A stretch of 64,000 nt of DNA. Origin: Bradyrhizobium sp. in8p8. GTDB lineage: Bacteria; Pseudomonadota; Alphaproteobacteria; Rhizobiales; Xanthobacteraceae. The translations under genes were made by a program, and so were the position numbers. The DNA is taken from NCBI RefSeq assembly GCF_000426845.1, contig NZ_AUGD01000019.1:1-64000 (forward strand). The letters run 5' to 3'. Below, one piece after another: positions 16,926-24,937 of this stretch; positions within the stretch are counted from its first letter, which is position 1, and every line of letters begins with the position of its first letter. A model generated the notes under the pieces. The model saw nothing but the letters and a program-made list of their open reading frames with translations, ran no database searches and was not told the origin of the DNA.

Positions 16926-18316
16926 ACAGGCCGCTCAAGACGCCGCCGCTCGCGGCCTACGATCCGCATTACGATCCGCTGGTGAGCGACGGACCGGGCT
17001 GCAATCGTGACTATGCGCCCACCTACTGGCTCGCCACCGCCGGCGCGCCCCCGGAGGACGATGGACCGATTACGCGTGACGTGGACACCGACGTTGCGAT
17101 CGTCGGCTCAGGCTTCACGGGCCTCGCATGCGCAACATTCCTGGCGCGCGAGCATGGCGTCAAGCCGCTGGTGCTCGAGGCCAACCGCGTCGCCTGGGGA
17201 TGCAGCACACGCAACGGCGGCCAGGGGCAGAACGCCTCCGGCCGCCTGACCCGATCGCAATGGATCGAGCGCTGGGGTCTCGATGTCGCAAAACGCCTGC
17301 ACGCCGAAATCTGCGACGGTTTCGACACGTTCGAGGACATGATTCGGCAAAGCCCGGTTGATTGCGAACCGCAGCGCGGCGGCCATCTCTACATCGCCCA
17401 CCGCAAGCGGAATTTCGAAAAGATAGCAGCCGAAGCTAACGTTCTGACCGACGTGTTTGGTGAACCGACCCGCGTCATCGGCGCCGATGAGCTTCGTCGC
17501 GACTATCTCAACGAGGCCGAAGCGGTCGGCGCTGTGCTGGAACCGCGCGGAACCGGCGTGCATCCAGCAAAACTCGCCTTTGGCTATCAACAGATGGCCC
17601 GCGCCGCCGGCGCAAAGATTCATCCGGGCAGCCCGGTGACCGAAATCGAACAGCACGGGAGCGTATTTCATCTGCACACGCCGGGCGGTACGGTGAAGGC
17701 GCGTGCTGTCGGTATCGCCACCGGGGCTTACACTGCGCCCGGGCTGACGCCGTTGCTGCGCGGGCGATGCATGCCCATCCTGTCGAACTCAATCGTCACG
17801 CGGCCGTTGACCCCCGCCGAATTGGATGCCACCGGGTTCAGGACCAAACTGGTGTTGACGGATACCAGGACGTTACGTTTCTACTACCGACTGCTACCCG
17901 ACAATCGCGTGCAGATCGGCAGCCGCTCGTCGATCACAGGCGCCGATGCTGACCATCCAAGACATCTGCAACTGTTGATCGATGGCCTGCATCGCAAATT
18001 TCCGGCACTGCATGGAATCGAGATCGAATATTCTTGGTGGGGCTGGGTCGACGTCAGCCACGATATGATGCCGCGGATATTCCAGTCCGAGCGCGCCAAT
18101 GGGCTGGTCTATGCGCTCGGTTACGGCGGCAATGGTGTCTCCTACTCGGCGCAGGCCGGCCGCCGTATGGCGCAAATGATCGTCGGACAGCAATTCAAGG
18201 GGCAGGATCTGCCGACTTTCACCTCGCCGTTGCCGACCCACGCCTTTTCGTCATTCCGCCGGATCGGCCAACGGCTGCTATATCGCTGGTATCAACTGCG
18301 CGACGAAGCGGCTTGA
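16922..18316 (+). CDS. FAD-dependent amine/amino-acid oxidoreductase (DAO family, PuuB-like)
   Basis: This 464-residue flavoprotein has the dinucleotide-binding VAIVGSGFTGLACATFLA after an N-terminal extension of about 55 residues, a VAWGCSTRNGGQGQNASGRL segment that matches the FAD contact region of the gamma-glutamylputrescine-oxidase type, and the C-terminal LVYALGYGGNGVSYSAQAGR that closes the FAD site. The likely reaction is oxidative deamination of an amine to an aldehyde, which the divergent aldehyde dehydrogenase could take on. The substrate is not certain. Confidence 0.87.
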   Translation: MNRPLKTPPLAAYDPHYDPLVSDGPGCNRDYAPTYWLATAGAPPEDDGPITRDVDTDVAIVGSGFTGLACATFLAREHGVKPLVLEANRVAWGCSTRNGGQGQNASGRLTRSQWIERWGLDVAKRLHAEICDGFDTFEDMIRQSPVDCEPQRGGHLYIAHRKRNFEKIAAEANVLTDVFGEPTRVIGADELRRDYLNEAEAVGAVLEPRGTGVHPAKLAFGYQQMARAAGAKIHPGSPVTEIEQHGSVFHLHTPGGTVKARAVGIATGAYTAPGLTPLLRGRCMPILSNSIVTRPLTPAELDATGFRTKLVLTDTRTLRFYYRLLPDNRVQIGSRSSITGADADHPRHLQLLIDGLHRKFPALHGIEIEYSWWGWVDVSHDMMPRIFQSERANGLVYALGYGGNGVSYSAQAGRRMAQMIVGQQFKGQDLPTFTSPLPTHAFSSFRRIGQRLLYRWYQLRDEAA

Positions 18317-18397
18317 GGCACGCCTGCATTGCATGTGCGGGCGACGTTCGGCTATCGCTTTGCGCTGCCTAAGAGCTGCTATTATTAGCTCGGTGCT

Positions 18398-18835
18398 TCA
18401 CGCCCCGCGATCGAGATATGGATGCGGGCCAACGCGGTCGCTAAGCAGCTCCGAAAGCAGGTTCGTCAAAGCTGCGGCCTCCGATGCGTCCAGCCTATCC
18501 AAAACGTCCTGCTGAACGGACTTGATGAGCGGGCCGATATTCCGGAACTGCGCTGCGCCCCGCTGCGAGAGGAAAATCAGGACCCTTCGCCGGTCATGGG
18601 AATCGGGAGCGCGATAGACCTGCGCCGACTCGACCATTCTATCGATGATCTTTGTGAGCGTTGGACCATCGACAAAGAGGCGGGTTGCCAGGTCGCCCAT
18701 CGCCAGCCCGTCTGCTTCGGTCAGCGACTCGAGCACGCGGTACTGGAGAAGAGACATGCTTCGGGGCTTGAGCTCCGCTTCCAGCATCTGCTCAAGCCGG
18801 CGATTCACACCTCGGATGAGTTCAGGGAGGTCCAC
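18398..18835 (-). CDS. MarR-family transcriptional regulator
   Basis: This protein of about 145 residues has the MarR winged helix: SLLQYRVLESLTEADGLAMG, DLATRLFVDGPTLTKIIDRM and the wing YRAPDSHDRRRVLIFLSQRG, with dimerisation helices at both ends. No ATG precedes the domain. GTG at 18835 or an in-frame TTG about 30 bases further up are the candidate starts. It is divergent from the AmiC-like gene and the amide/urease cluster, and a 38-bp palindrome just upstream is its probable site, so it may control that cluster. Confidence 0.8.
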   Translation of the reverse strand: MDLPELIRGVNRRLEQMLEAELKPRSMSLLQYRVLESLTEADGLAMGDLATRLFVDGPTLTKIIDRMVESAQVYRAPDSHDRRRVLIFLSQRGAAQFRNIGPLIKSVQQDVLDRLDASEAAALTNLLSELLSDRVGPHPYLDRGA

Positions 18836-18842
18836 GTCACAC

Positions 18843-18880
18843 CCACGGCGAATTATTTGATCTTTCAATATTTGCCGTGG
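18843..18880. promoter_or_regulatory. 38-bp imperfect palindrome in the MarR/AmiC-like divergent promoter
   Basis: CCACGGC (18843-18849) and GCCGTGG (18874-18880) flank an AT-rich core containing CAATATTTG (18866-18874). The complement of that 9-mer, CAAATATTG, recurs at 20145-20153 in front of the transporter operon. It lies between the two divergent genes, where a MarR operator is expected. Confidence 0.45.
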
Positions 18881-18920
18881 AATGTAAAAGCGAGCAAGCG
18901 AAAAGCAGATTTGAGCGCGA

Positions 18921-20129
18921 ATGCCTAGTGAAGCGGCGAGTGCATCAACTGCCGCCGCAGAAATGGGCAAGTTGCTTTCCAGATCGAGTGCTTTCGCAGT
19001 GAAACGGGCCCAAGCGGCACTGGATCGCGTTGGCACGATTCGTGAGTGTTCTGTGCACGAAAGTGCGGAGGCACCACCGTTGCGTAGCGTCCGGATATGT
19101 CTGCTTATCCCGCAGAGCGGCGCTGCGGGGCTTTGGGCCCCGTCAGCCGAGGCGTGCGGACGCTTGGCCGTCGACGAGATTAACGCCATGTCCGGTGTCC
19201 TGCGGCGTCCTGTCGAGTTGCATGTCGTGAATGCCGGAGAAACCGGCCCAAGTGCGGGATGGGCCGCGCGCGATGCAATCGACATCGATGGTGTCGACGG
19301 CATAGTCGGGATGTTACCGAGCTTCGCACGCGACTTCGTGGCGCGCGCGACCGGTGGTCGCGTTCCGTTCATATATACGCCGCAGTTCGAAGGCCGCTCA
19401 TCGACGCTGGATATCATGGCGACCGGTGAGACCGCCGAAGAGCTGCTCTCTCCTGCGATTCAATGGCTTTCGGAGACGAGGCGGGCGCGCCGATATTTCC
19501 TTTGTGGCAACGATTACGTATGGCCTCGCTCATCCCTTCAGATTGCACGCAAGTTGATTGCCCGCTTCGGCGGTACGGTGACGGGTGAATACTATCTGCC
19601 GGTCGGCCAGCATGACTTCGACGAGATCCTGGACCGGATCAAGGCTACGCGCTCGGACGTCGTTCTTCCGTATTTCCTGGGCTCCGACTGCATCGCATTC
19701 AATCGCGCCTTCTGTGCGGCGGGGCTGAGTTCGCGCGCGCTGCGGTTTTCCTCGGCGATCGATGAAACCGTGGCGTACGGCCTCAATGTAGATGAAACCG
19801 AGAATCTCTACGCCGCTTCGAGCTACTACGGGTCGATCCGCTCACGCAACAATGGCGCGTTTCTGGAGCGCTATCATACGGCGTTCGGCGATAATCCGCC
19901 TCCGGTGAATGCCTTTGGCGAGTCCTGCTACGAAGGCATCTACTCGCTCGCGTCATTAATCGAGGAAGCCGCCAGTCTCGATGCGCGCAAGTTGACGCGC
20001 CTGTACGGAAGGACGTTCCAACGACGCACCGCACGAGGCGATCTAGCGCAATCGGTGGTCGGCGGCCGCCATCCGATCTATCTGGCGAAGCTCGACGGGT
20101 ACGATTTCTCCATCATCGCGCGGCGATAA
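18921..20129 (+). CDS. AmiC-like type I periplasmic-binding-fold sensor
   Basis: This protein of about 402 residues has a Leu/Ile/Val/amide-binding fold: VRICLLIPQSGAAGLWAPSA at about residue 57, CGRLAVDEINAMSGVLRRPV, DYVWPRSSLQIARKLIARFG, and AFGESCYEGIYSLASLIEEA. There is no signal peptide; the N-terminus is polar, so it probably stays in the cytoplasm like AmiC, the amide sensor of the Pseudomonas amidase operon. It precedes a urea/amide transporter and an amidase, which supports an amide-sensing role. No AmiR partner gene is seen nearby. The start is tentative; in-frame alternatives exist up to about 19080. Confidence 0.75.
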   Translation: MPSEAASASTAAAEMGKLLSRSSAFAVKRAQAALDRVGTIRECSVHESAEAPPLRSVRICLLIPQSGAAGLWAPSAEACGRLAVDEINAMSGVLRRPVELHVVNAGETGPSAGWAARDAIDIDGVDGIVGMLPSFARDFVARATGGRVPFIYTPQFEGRSSTLDIMATGETAEELLSPAIQWLSETRRARRYFLCGNDYVWPRSSLQIARKLIARFGGTVTGEYYLPVGQHDFDEILDRIKATRSDVVLPYFLGSDCIAFNRAFCAAGLSSRALRFSSAIDETVAYGLNVDETENLYAASSYYGSIRSRNNGAFLERYHTAFGDNPPPVNAFGESCYEGIYSLASLIEEAASLDARKLTRLYGRTFQRRTARGDLAQSVVGGRHPIYLAKLDGYDFSIIARR

Positions 20130-20144
20130 AAGAGCTTGCCTTTT

Positions 20145-20167
20145 CAAATATTGTATTATTAATATTT
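20145..20167. promoter_or_regulatory. inverted repeat in the transporter-operon promoter
   Basis: AAATATT (20146-20152) and AATATTT (20161-20167) are separated by 8 bases. The first arm lies in the 9-mer CAAATATTG shared with the MarR/AmiC-like promoter. The stretch is strongly AT-rich against a GC-rich background and sits about 30 bp before the receptor gene. Confidence 0.4.
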
Positions 20168-20195
20168 TCCATCTCAAAGATTGATGGGGCAATGT

Positions 20196-21434
20196 ATGAC
20201 TTTCTCCCGCCGTCGCTTCCTGCAGCGCTCAGCAATTGCATCGACGACGTTGATTGCTGCACCTGCAATTTTCCGCTCCGGCGCCTTCGGCGCTGAAAAC
20301 CCGATCGTCATCGGCAGCCTTCATGACCAGTCTGGTCCGATCGCAGCGTCCGGCACGCCCATGGTCTACGCCCTTCAGCTTGCGGTGGATGAGATCAACG
20401 CAGGTGGCGGATTGCTGGGGCGGCCGCTGAAGGTGATCCACTACGACACGCAGTCGAACATTCAGATGTATTCGCAATTCGCCCAGCAGCTTGCCGTGAA
20501 GGACAAGGTCGATGTTGTCCACGGCGGCATTACCTCGGCCTCGCGCGAGGCGGTGCGTCCGACCTTCGATCGCTTCAAGGTGCTGTATTTCTACAATGTG
20601 CTCTACGAGGGCGGTGTTTGCGATCGCAATACGTTCTGCACGGGAACGACGCCTGCCCAGACCGTGGAAAAGCTCGTCCCGAGCGCAATGAAGAAAGCAG
20701 GCAAGAAGGCATACATCATCGCCGCCGACTACAATTACGGTCAGATCACCGCGAAGTGGATGACGAAATACGTGAAAGACAATGGCGGCGAGGTGCTGTC
20801 GACAGACTTCTTCCCGCTCGACGTCACCAATTTCGGTACGACCATCTCGAAGATCCAGGCGGCAAAGCCCGACCTCATCCTGTCAGCCCTGGTCGGAGGG
20901 AACCATACGGCGTTCTACCGGCAGTGGACCTCGGCCGGCATGAAGGGCAAGATTCCGATCGCGTCGACCACTTTCGGTCTCGTCAACGAGCCGACCACAC
21001 TCGATGCCGCCGAAAGCGATTCCATTCTCGGCGCCTACGGTTACTTCGAGGAACTTACCACGCCGGCCTCGAAGAGCTTCGTCGAGAAGATCAAGAAGGC
21101 CCATCCCGACTCGCCTTATGTCAGCGAACTGGCTGCCTGCACCTATGAGGGTGTCATGCTTTGGGCCGCCGGCGTGAAAAAGGCCGCCAGCATCGACCGC
21201 ATGAAGGTGATTGCAGCGCTTGAGGACGGTATCGCCTTCGATGGCCCGAGCGGCAAGGTCACGTTGGACAAGCCGACCCATCATACCACCCGCAACGCGT
21301 TCCTGGCTGAGGTGAAGGACCGCAAATGGTCAGTGTTGGAGAGCTACTCCGACGTTAAGCCGGCCGATACTGCGAGTGTTTGCGATCTCGTCAAGAACCC
21401 GAACGACACCAAGCAGTACATCATCAATCTCTGA
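20196..21434 (+). CDS. urea/short-chain amide ABC transporter substrate-binding protein
   Basis: This 412-residue periplasmic receptor carries a Tat-type signal (MTFSRRRFLQRSAIASTTLI) with cleavage near FGAEN. The mature part is of the UrtA/FmdD kind: IVIGSLHDQSGPIAASGTPM, VYALQLAVDEINAGGGLLGR, DVVHGGITSASREAVRPTFD, FCTGTTPAQTVEKLVPSAMK, KAYIIAADYNYGQITAKWM. Family members bind urea, formamide or acetamide. The start at 20196 has GGGGC about 8 bases ahead; an in-frame ATG at 20184 is possible. It leads a five-gene transporter set followed by amidase and urease. Confidence 0.9.
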   Translation: MTFSRRRFLQRSAIASTTLIAAPAIFRSGAFGAENPIVIGSLHDQSGPIAASGTPMVYALQLAVDEINAGGGLLGRPLKVIHYDTQSNIQMYSQFAQQLAVKDKVDVVHGGITSASREAVRPTFDRFKVLYFYNVLYEGGVCDRNTFCTGTTPAQTVEKLVPSAMKKAGKKAYIIAADYNYGQITAKWMTKYVKDNGGEVLSTDFFPLDVTNFGTTISKIQAAKPDLILSALVGGNHTAFYRQWTSAGMKGKIPIASTTFGLVNEPTTLDAAESDSILGAYGYFEELTTPASKSFVEKIKKAHPDSPYVSELAACTYEGVMLWAAGVKKAASIDRMKVIAALEDGIAFDGPSGKVTLDKPTHHTTRNAFLAEVKDRKWSVLESYSDVKPADTASVCDLVKNPNDTKQYIINL

Positions 21435-21493
21435 CGTGCGCCGGGTCTCGCCATCGGCGGGGCTCGCAATATAGAGGATGAAAGACTCCGGGA

Positions 21494-22360
21494 ATGGCGA
21501 TCTATCTCATTGTCGCGCTCGACGTCCTGAATGGTATATCGTCGCTATTCCTGTTGTGCCTCGGACTGGCGATCATCTTCGGCATGATGAAGATCATCAA
21601 TCTCGCCCATGGCGAGTTCATCATGCTCGGCGCCTATGCGACTGTCATATCGGCCAATGCAGGCGTGAACATCTGGATCGCGATGCTGGTCGTTGCTCCG
21701 CTCTTCGTCGGTCTCGTCGGTCTCGTCATCGAGCGGTGCCTTATTCGCTTTCTTTATGGGCGCTTGGTCGACTCGATGCTCGCGACCTGGGGGCTCAGCC
21801 TTCTCATCATCGGGATCGTCACGACGATCTACGGCAACACGCAGCAGGGTGTGCCGACTCCTCTCGGCGGCTTTTCCATCGGTTCGTATCAATCGAGCTA
21901 TTACACGCTGTTCCTGGCCGGAATGGCGGTGGTGATGATGGCCGTGGTCTACAGCGTGATGAGCTATACCCGCTTTGGCCTGATCGCCCGCGCGACCATG
22001 CAGAACCCGGCAATGGCGGCCACGCTGGGCGTCAATCCGGCGCGGGTCTACATGAGCACGTTCGCAGTCGGAGCGGCAATCACGGGTCTTGCCGGAGGCC
22101 TGCTGGCTCCAGTTTCGGGCATCACGCCCGGGATGGGCGGCGCTTACGTCGCCAAGGCCTTCATGACCGTCGTCGGGGGAGGCGCCGCCATTCTGTCAGG
22201 GACGATGTCGGCGGCGAGCCTGTTCGGTGCTGTCAATCAGGTCGGCGCTTTCTTCACCACGCCGGTCTATGGCGAAGTCCTGGTGTTCACGGCGGCGATC
22301 GTGCTGATCCGCCTGCTGCCGCGGGGAATTTCCGGCCGCTTCTTTAAGGGAAATCTGTGA
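21494..22360 (+). CDS. branched-chain/urea-type ABC permease (UrtB/LivH-like)
   Basis: This 288-residue membrane protein has about eight hydrophobic segments, the LivH N-terminal pattern FGMMKIINLAHGEFIMLGAY and the cytoplasmic loop GVNPARVYMSTFAVGAAITG that contacts the ATPases. It overlaps the next permease gene by 4 bp. The assignment to urea/amide rather than branched-chain amino acids rests on the UrtA/FmdD-like receptor and the downstream enzymes. Confidence 0.88.
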   Translation: MAIYLIVALDVLNGISSLFLLCLGLAIIFGMMKIINLAHGEFIMLGAYATVISANAGVNIWIAMLVVAPLFVGLVGLVIERCLIRFLYGRLVDSMLATWGLSLLIIGIVTTIYGNTQQGVPTPLGGFSIGSYQSSYYTLFLAGMAVVMMAVVYSVMSYTRFGLIARATMQNPAMAATLGVNPARVYMSTFAVGAAITGLAGGLLAPVSGITPGMGGAYVAKAFMTVVGGGAAILSGTMSAASLFGAVNQVGAFFTTPVYGEVLVFTAAIVLIRLLPRGISGRFFKGNL

Positions 22361-23424
22361 TGACCATCCGCTTTCGCCTTGTGGCTCAGGCGGCTGCCGT
22401 CCTCATCGCGATCGTCGCGATCGTGCTGATCCCGAGCGTCATCGAGCTGTTCGCAATGATGCAGTTGACGTTGTTCGCGGCAATGGCGGTGCTGGCGCTC
22501 AGCCTCGCCTTCATCTGGGGCTTTGGCGGCATCCTGTCTTTCGGACAGACGGCATTCTTCGGCCTCGGCGGCTATGCTTACGCGATATCAGCAATCAATT
22601 TCCAGGATTCCACGCCGTCGATCCTGCTTGCCATTATCGTTCCCGCGTTGTTCGCCGCGATCCTCGGCTACTTCATCTTCTTCGGCCGCATCTCCGACGT
22701 CTATCTCGGTGTGATTACGCTCACCGTGACTCTGATCCTGTTCAACTGCGTCAACTCGACCTCGGGCGACGAGTACAGGATTGGCAAGGCATTGCTCGGC
22801 GGCTTCAATGGCATACCGGCGGTGCCGACCTTCAATGTTCCGTTCCATCCGGACCAAGTTTTGTCGCCCGAACAATCCTGGTGGGTGACGGGTGGGGCCT
22901 TGCTCGGGATATTCCTGTTGTTGCGTCTGCTGCTGTCCCTTCCGGCCGGACGCGTTATCGTCGCAGTTCGTGAGAACGAGGTTCGTGCCTCGCTGCTCGG
23001 TTACGATCCGCGAAAGGTCAAGCTGCTCACTTTCATTCTGAGCGGTGCGATCGCGGGCTTCGCCGGTGCGCTCTACGTAAATTGGGGCGCGTTCGTCGGG
23101 CCGACCATCTTCAGTCTGTCATTGTCGGCGGAGATCATCATCTGGATCACGGTGGGCGGGCTCGGCACTTTGCTAGGTCCCATTATTGGTTGCGTGCTCA
23201 TCGAATACATCGTCGCCTATATTGGCTCGCAACAGGCCCTGAACTCCAACCTTGTGCTTGGCGCCGTACTGGTAGTCTTTGTGCTGCTGCTTCCCAAGGG
23301 ATTGGTACCGACGGCGCGCGACCTGCTGATGCGGCTCGTACCCGCCTCCAAACCGAAGGCACAACATGCAGATGATCATGCGCCGCCGCCGGTAGCCGCC
23401 TCCCGCATGGCCGGAGCCGAATGA
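22357..23424 (+). CDS. branched-chain/urea-type ABC permease (UrtC/LivM-like)
   Basis: This 355-residue second permease has FIWGFGGILSFGQTAFFGLG, the conserved LivM motif, and the coupling loop VIVAVRENEVRASLLGYDPR. About nine membrane segments are visible. The C-terminal 30 residues are polar and rich in Ala, Pro and His. It overlaps both neighbours by 4 bp (ATGA type), so the permease and ATPase genes are translationally coupled. Confidence 0.88.
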   Translation: MMTIRFRLVAQAAAVLIAIVAIVLIPSVIELFAMMQLTLFAAMAVLALSLAFIWGFGGILSFGQTAFFGLGGYAYAISAINFQDSTPSILLAIIVPALFAAILGYFIFFGRISDVYLGVITLTVTLILFNCVNSTSGDEYRIGKALLGGFNGIPAVPTFNVPFHPDQVLSPEQSWWVTGGALLGIFLLLRLLLSLPAGRVIVAVRENEVRASLLGYDPRKVKLLTFILSGAIAGFAGALYVNWGAFVGPTIFSLSLSAEIIIWITVGGLGTLLGPIIGCVLIEYIVAYIGSQQALNSNLVLGAVLVVFVLLLPKGLVPTARDLLMRLVPASKPKAQHADDHAPPPVAASRMAGAE

Positions 23425-24155
23425 CCATGGCGGACCTGATACCCCTGCTCCAGGCCGAGCACCTCACGATGCGTTTTGGCGGCGTGGTCGCCAATGACGA
23501 CATCAATTTCACCTTGGAAGAGATGGAACTGCGCTGCCTGATCGGGCCCAATGGCGCGGGCAAGAGCACTTTCTTCAAGACGCTGACTGGACAGCTTGTA
23601 CCGACGTCGGGTGCGATTGCGTTTCGCGGCCAGCCAATCGCCGGCAAGCTGTCGCACGAGATCGCCCGCATGGGAATCGGCATCAAAACCCAGGTGCCGA
23701 ACGTCTTCAACGGTCTCTCGGTGCGAGAGAACATCTGGCTCGCCGTTCGGCGGAAAGCGACGCCGCGCGCCCAGGGGCCTGCCGTCGATGCCGTATTGCA
23801 GATGATCCGTTTGACGGATCAGGGCGATCGCATCGTCGCGACGCTGTCACACGGGCAACGACAATGGGTCGAAATCGGCATGGTGCTTGCGGCTGAGCCG
23901 GAATTGATCCTGCTCGATGAGCCGGCCGCCGGGATGACGGACGAGGAGACACTGCACACAGCCGCCATCATCCGTGAGATCAACCAGACCCGCGCCATCA
24001 TCGTCGTCGAGCACGACATGGAGTTCATCAAGCAGATCGCGAAGAAGGTGACGGTCTTCCATCAGGGCCGGGTGCTGGTCGAAGATACCGTGGACAAGGT
24101 CCTGGCCGATCAGCGCGTGCGCGACGTCTATCTTGGAAAGAAAGTGACGGCATGA
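23421..24155 (+). CDS. branched-chain/urea-type ABC ATPase (UrtD/LivG-like)
   Basis: This 244-residue ATPase has Walker A GPNGAGKSTFFKTLTG, a signature segment degraded to LSHGQRQWVEIGMVLA, as is normal for UrtD, Walker B LILLDEPAAGMTDEE and switch VVEHDMEFI. The LSHGQRQW signature, rather than LSGGQ, is what marks the urea/amide branch of these transporters. It overlaps the upstream and downstream genes by 4 bp. Confidence 0.9.
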   Translation: MTMADLIPLLQAEHLTMRFGGVVANDDINFTLEEMELRCLIGPNGAGKSTFFKTLTGQLVPTSGAIAFRGQPIAGKLSHEIARMGIGIKTQVPNVFNGLSVRENIWLAVRRKATPRAQGPAVDAVLQMIRLTDQGDRIVATLSHGQRQWVEIGMVLAAEPELILLDEPAAGMTDEETLHTAAIIREINQTRAIIVVEHDMEFIKQIAKKVTVFHQGRVLVEDTVDKVLADQRVRDVYLGKKVTA

Positions 24156-24853
24156 GCGCGCTTCTCGAAGTCCGTGATTTGCGATCCGGCTACGGCCGCA
24201 TTCCGATCCTGTTCGGTCTCGACATGTCGGTTCAGGATGGCGAGTATCTCGGCATTCTCGGCCACAATGGCATGGGCAAGACCACGACGCTGCGTGCGTT
24301 GATGGGGCATCTGCCGACGACAGGCGGCGCCGTCACGTTCGCCAGCAAGACGATCACTCATCTCAAGCCGCACGAACGGTCCAGGCTTGGGATTGGGCTT
24401 GTACCGCAAGGACGCGAGATCTTCCCCGACTTGAGCGTTCTCGAGAACCTGCGAATGGGACTGGCAGCGGCTCCGAAAGAGGACCGTTCGGTCATCGACA
24501 CGGTGCTCCAGGACTTTCCGCGCCTGGTGCGCCTCCTCGACCGGCGTGGGGGAGCCCTGTCGGGCGGCGAGCAGCAATTGCTGGCGCTGGCGCGCTGTCT
24601 CTGCACGAAGCCTCGGCTGATCCTGCTGGACGAACCGACCGAGGGTATCCAACCGTCGATCATCGAAGAGATCGTCGAGACCTTGCTCACATTGAAGAGG
24701 AGGTGGAACATGTCGCTGATCGTCGTCGAGCAGAACCTCGAATTCATCACATCCCTGTCGGACCGGATCCTCAATATCCAGAAGGGGCGCATCACCGGAG
24801 AACTCGACGGGGAAAGTCTTCTGGCCCGGGACGGCGCCATGCACCCAATCTAG
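24152..24853 (+). CDS. branched-chain/urea-type ABC ATPase (UrtE/LivF-like)
   Basis: This 233-residue ATPase has Walker A GHNGMGKTTTLRALMG, signature LSGGEQQLLALARCL, Walker B LILLDEPTEGIQPS and VVEQNLEFI. GHNGMGKTT and DEPTEGIQPSII are the usual UrtE forms. It completes the importer. An 84-bp gap follows before the amidase gene. Confidence 0.9.
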   Translation: MSALLEVRDLRSGYGRIPILFGLDMSVQDGEYLGILGHNGMGKTTTLRALMGHLPTTGGAVTFASKTITHLKPHERSRLGIGLVPQGREIFPDLSVLENLRMGLAAAPKEDRSVIDTVLQDFPRLVRLLDRRGGALSGGEQQLLALARCLCTKPRLILLDEPTEGIQPSIIEEIVETLLTLKRRWNMSLIVVEQNLEFITSLSDRILNIQKGRITGELDGESLLARDGAMHPI

Positions 24854-24937
24854 ATCCGAATTCCGGCGCGTGGGCGCCGGCCGCTGCAATTGCTGACCTC
24901 ATTCCTGCCAGCTTGTCCTCACAAGAAAGGATAACTC

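Noticed and set aside
18398..19417. A single long minus-strand protein including the MarR domain with a 190-residue extension
   Set aside because: The extension overlaps the AmiC-like gene and the AT-rich divergent promoter and has no family match; MarR proteins are about 145 residues.
20130..20195. A riboswitch (for example guanidine or urea related) ahead of the transporter operon
   Set aside because: The leader is under 70 bp, AT-rich, and shows no conserved riboswitch motif; it looks like a promoter with an operator.
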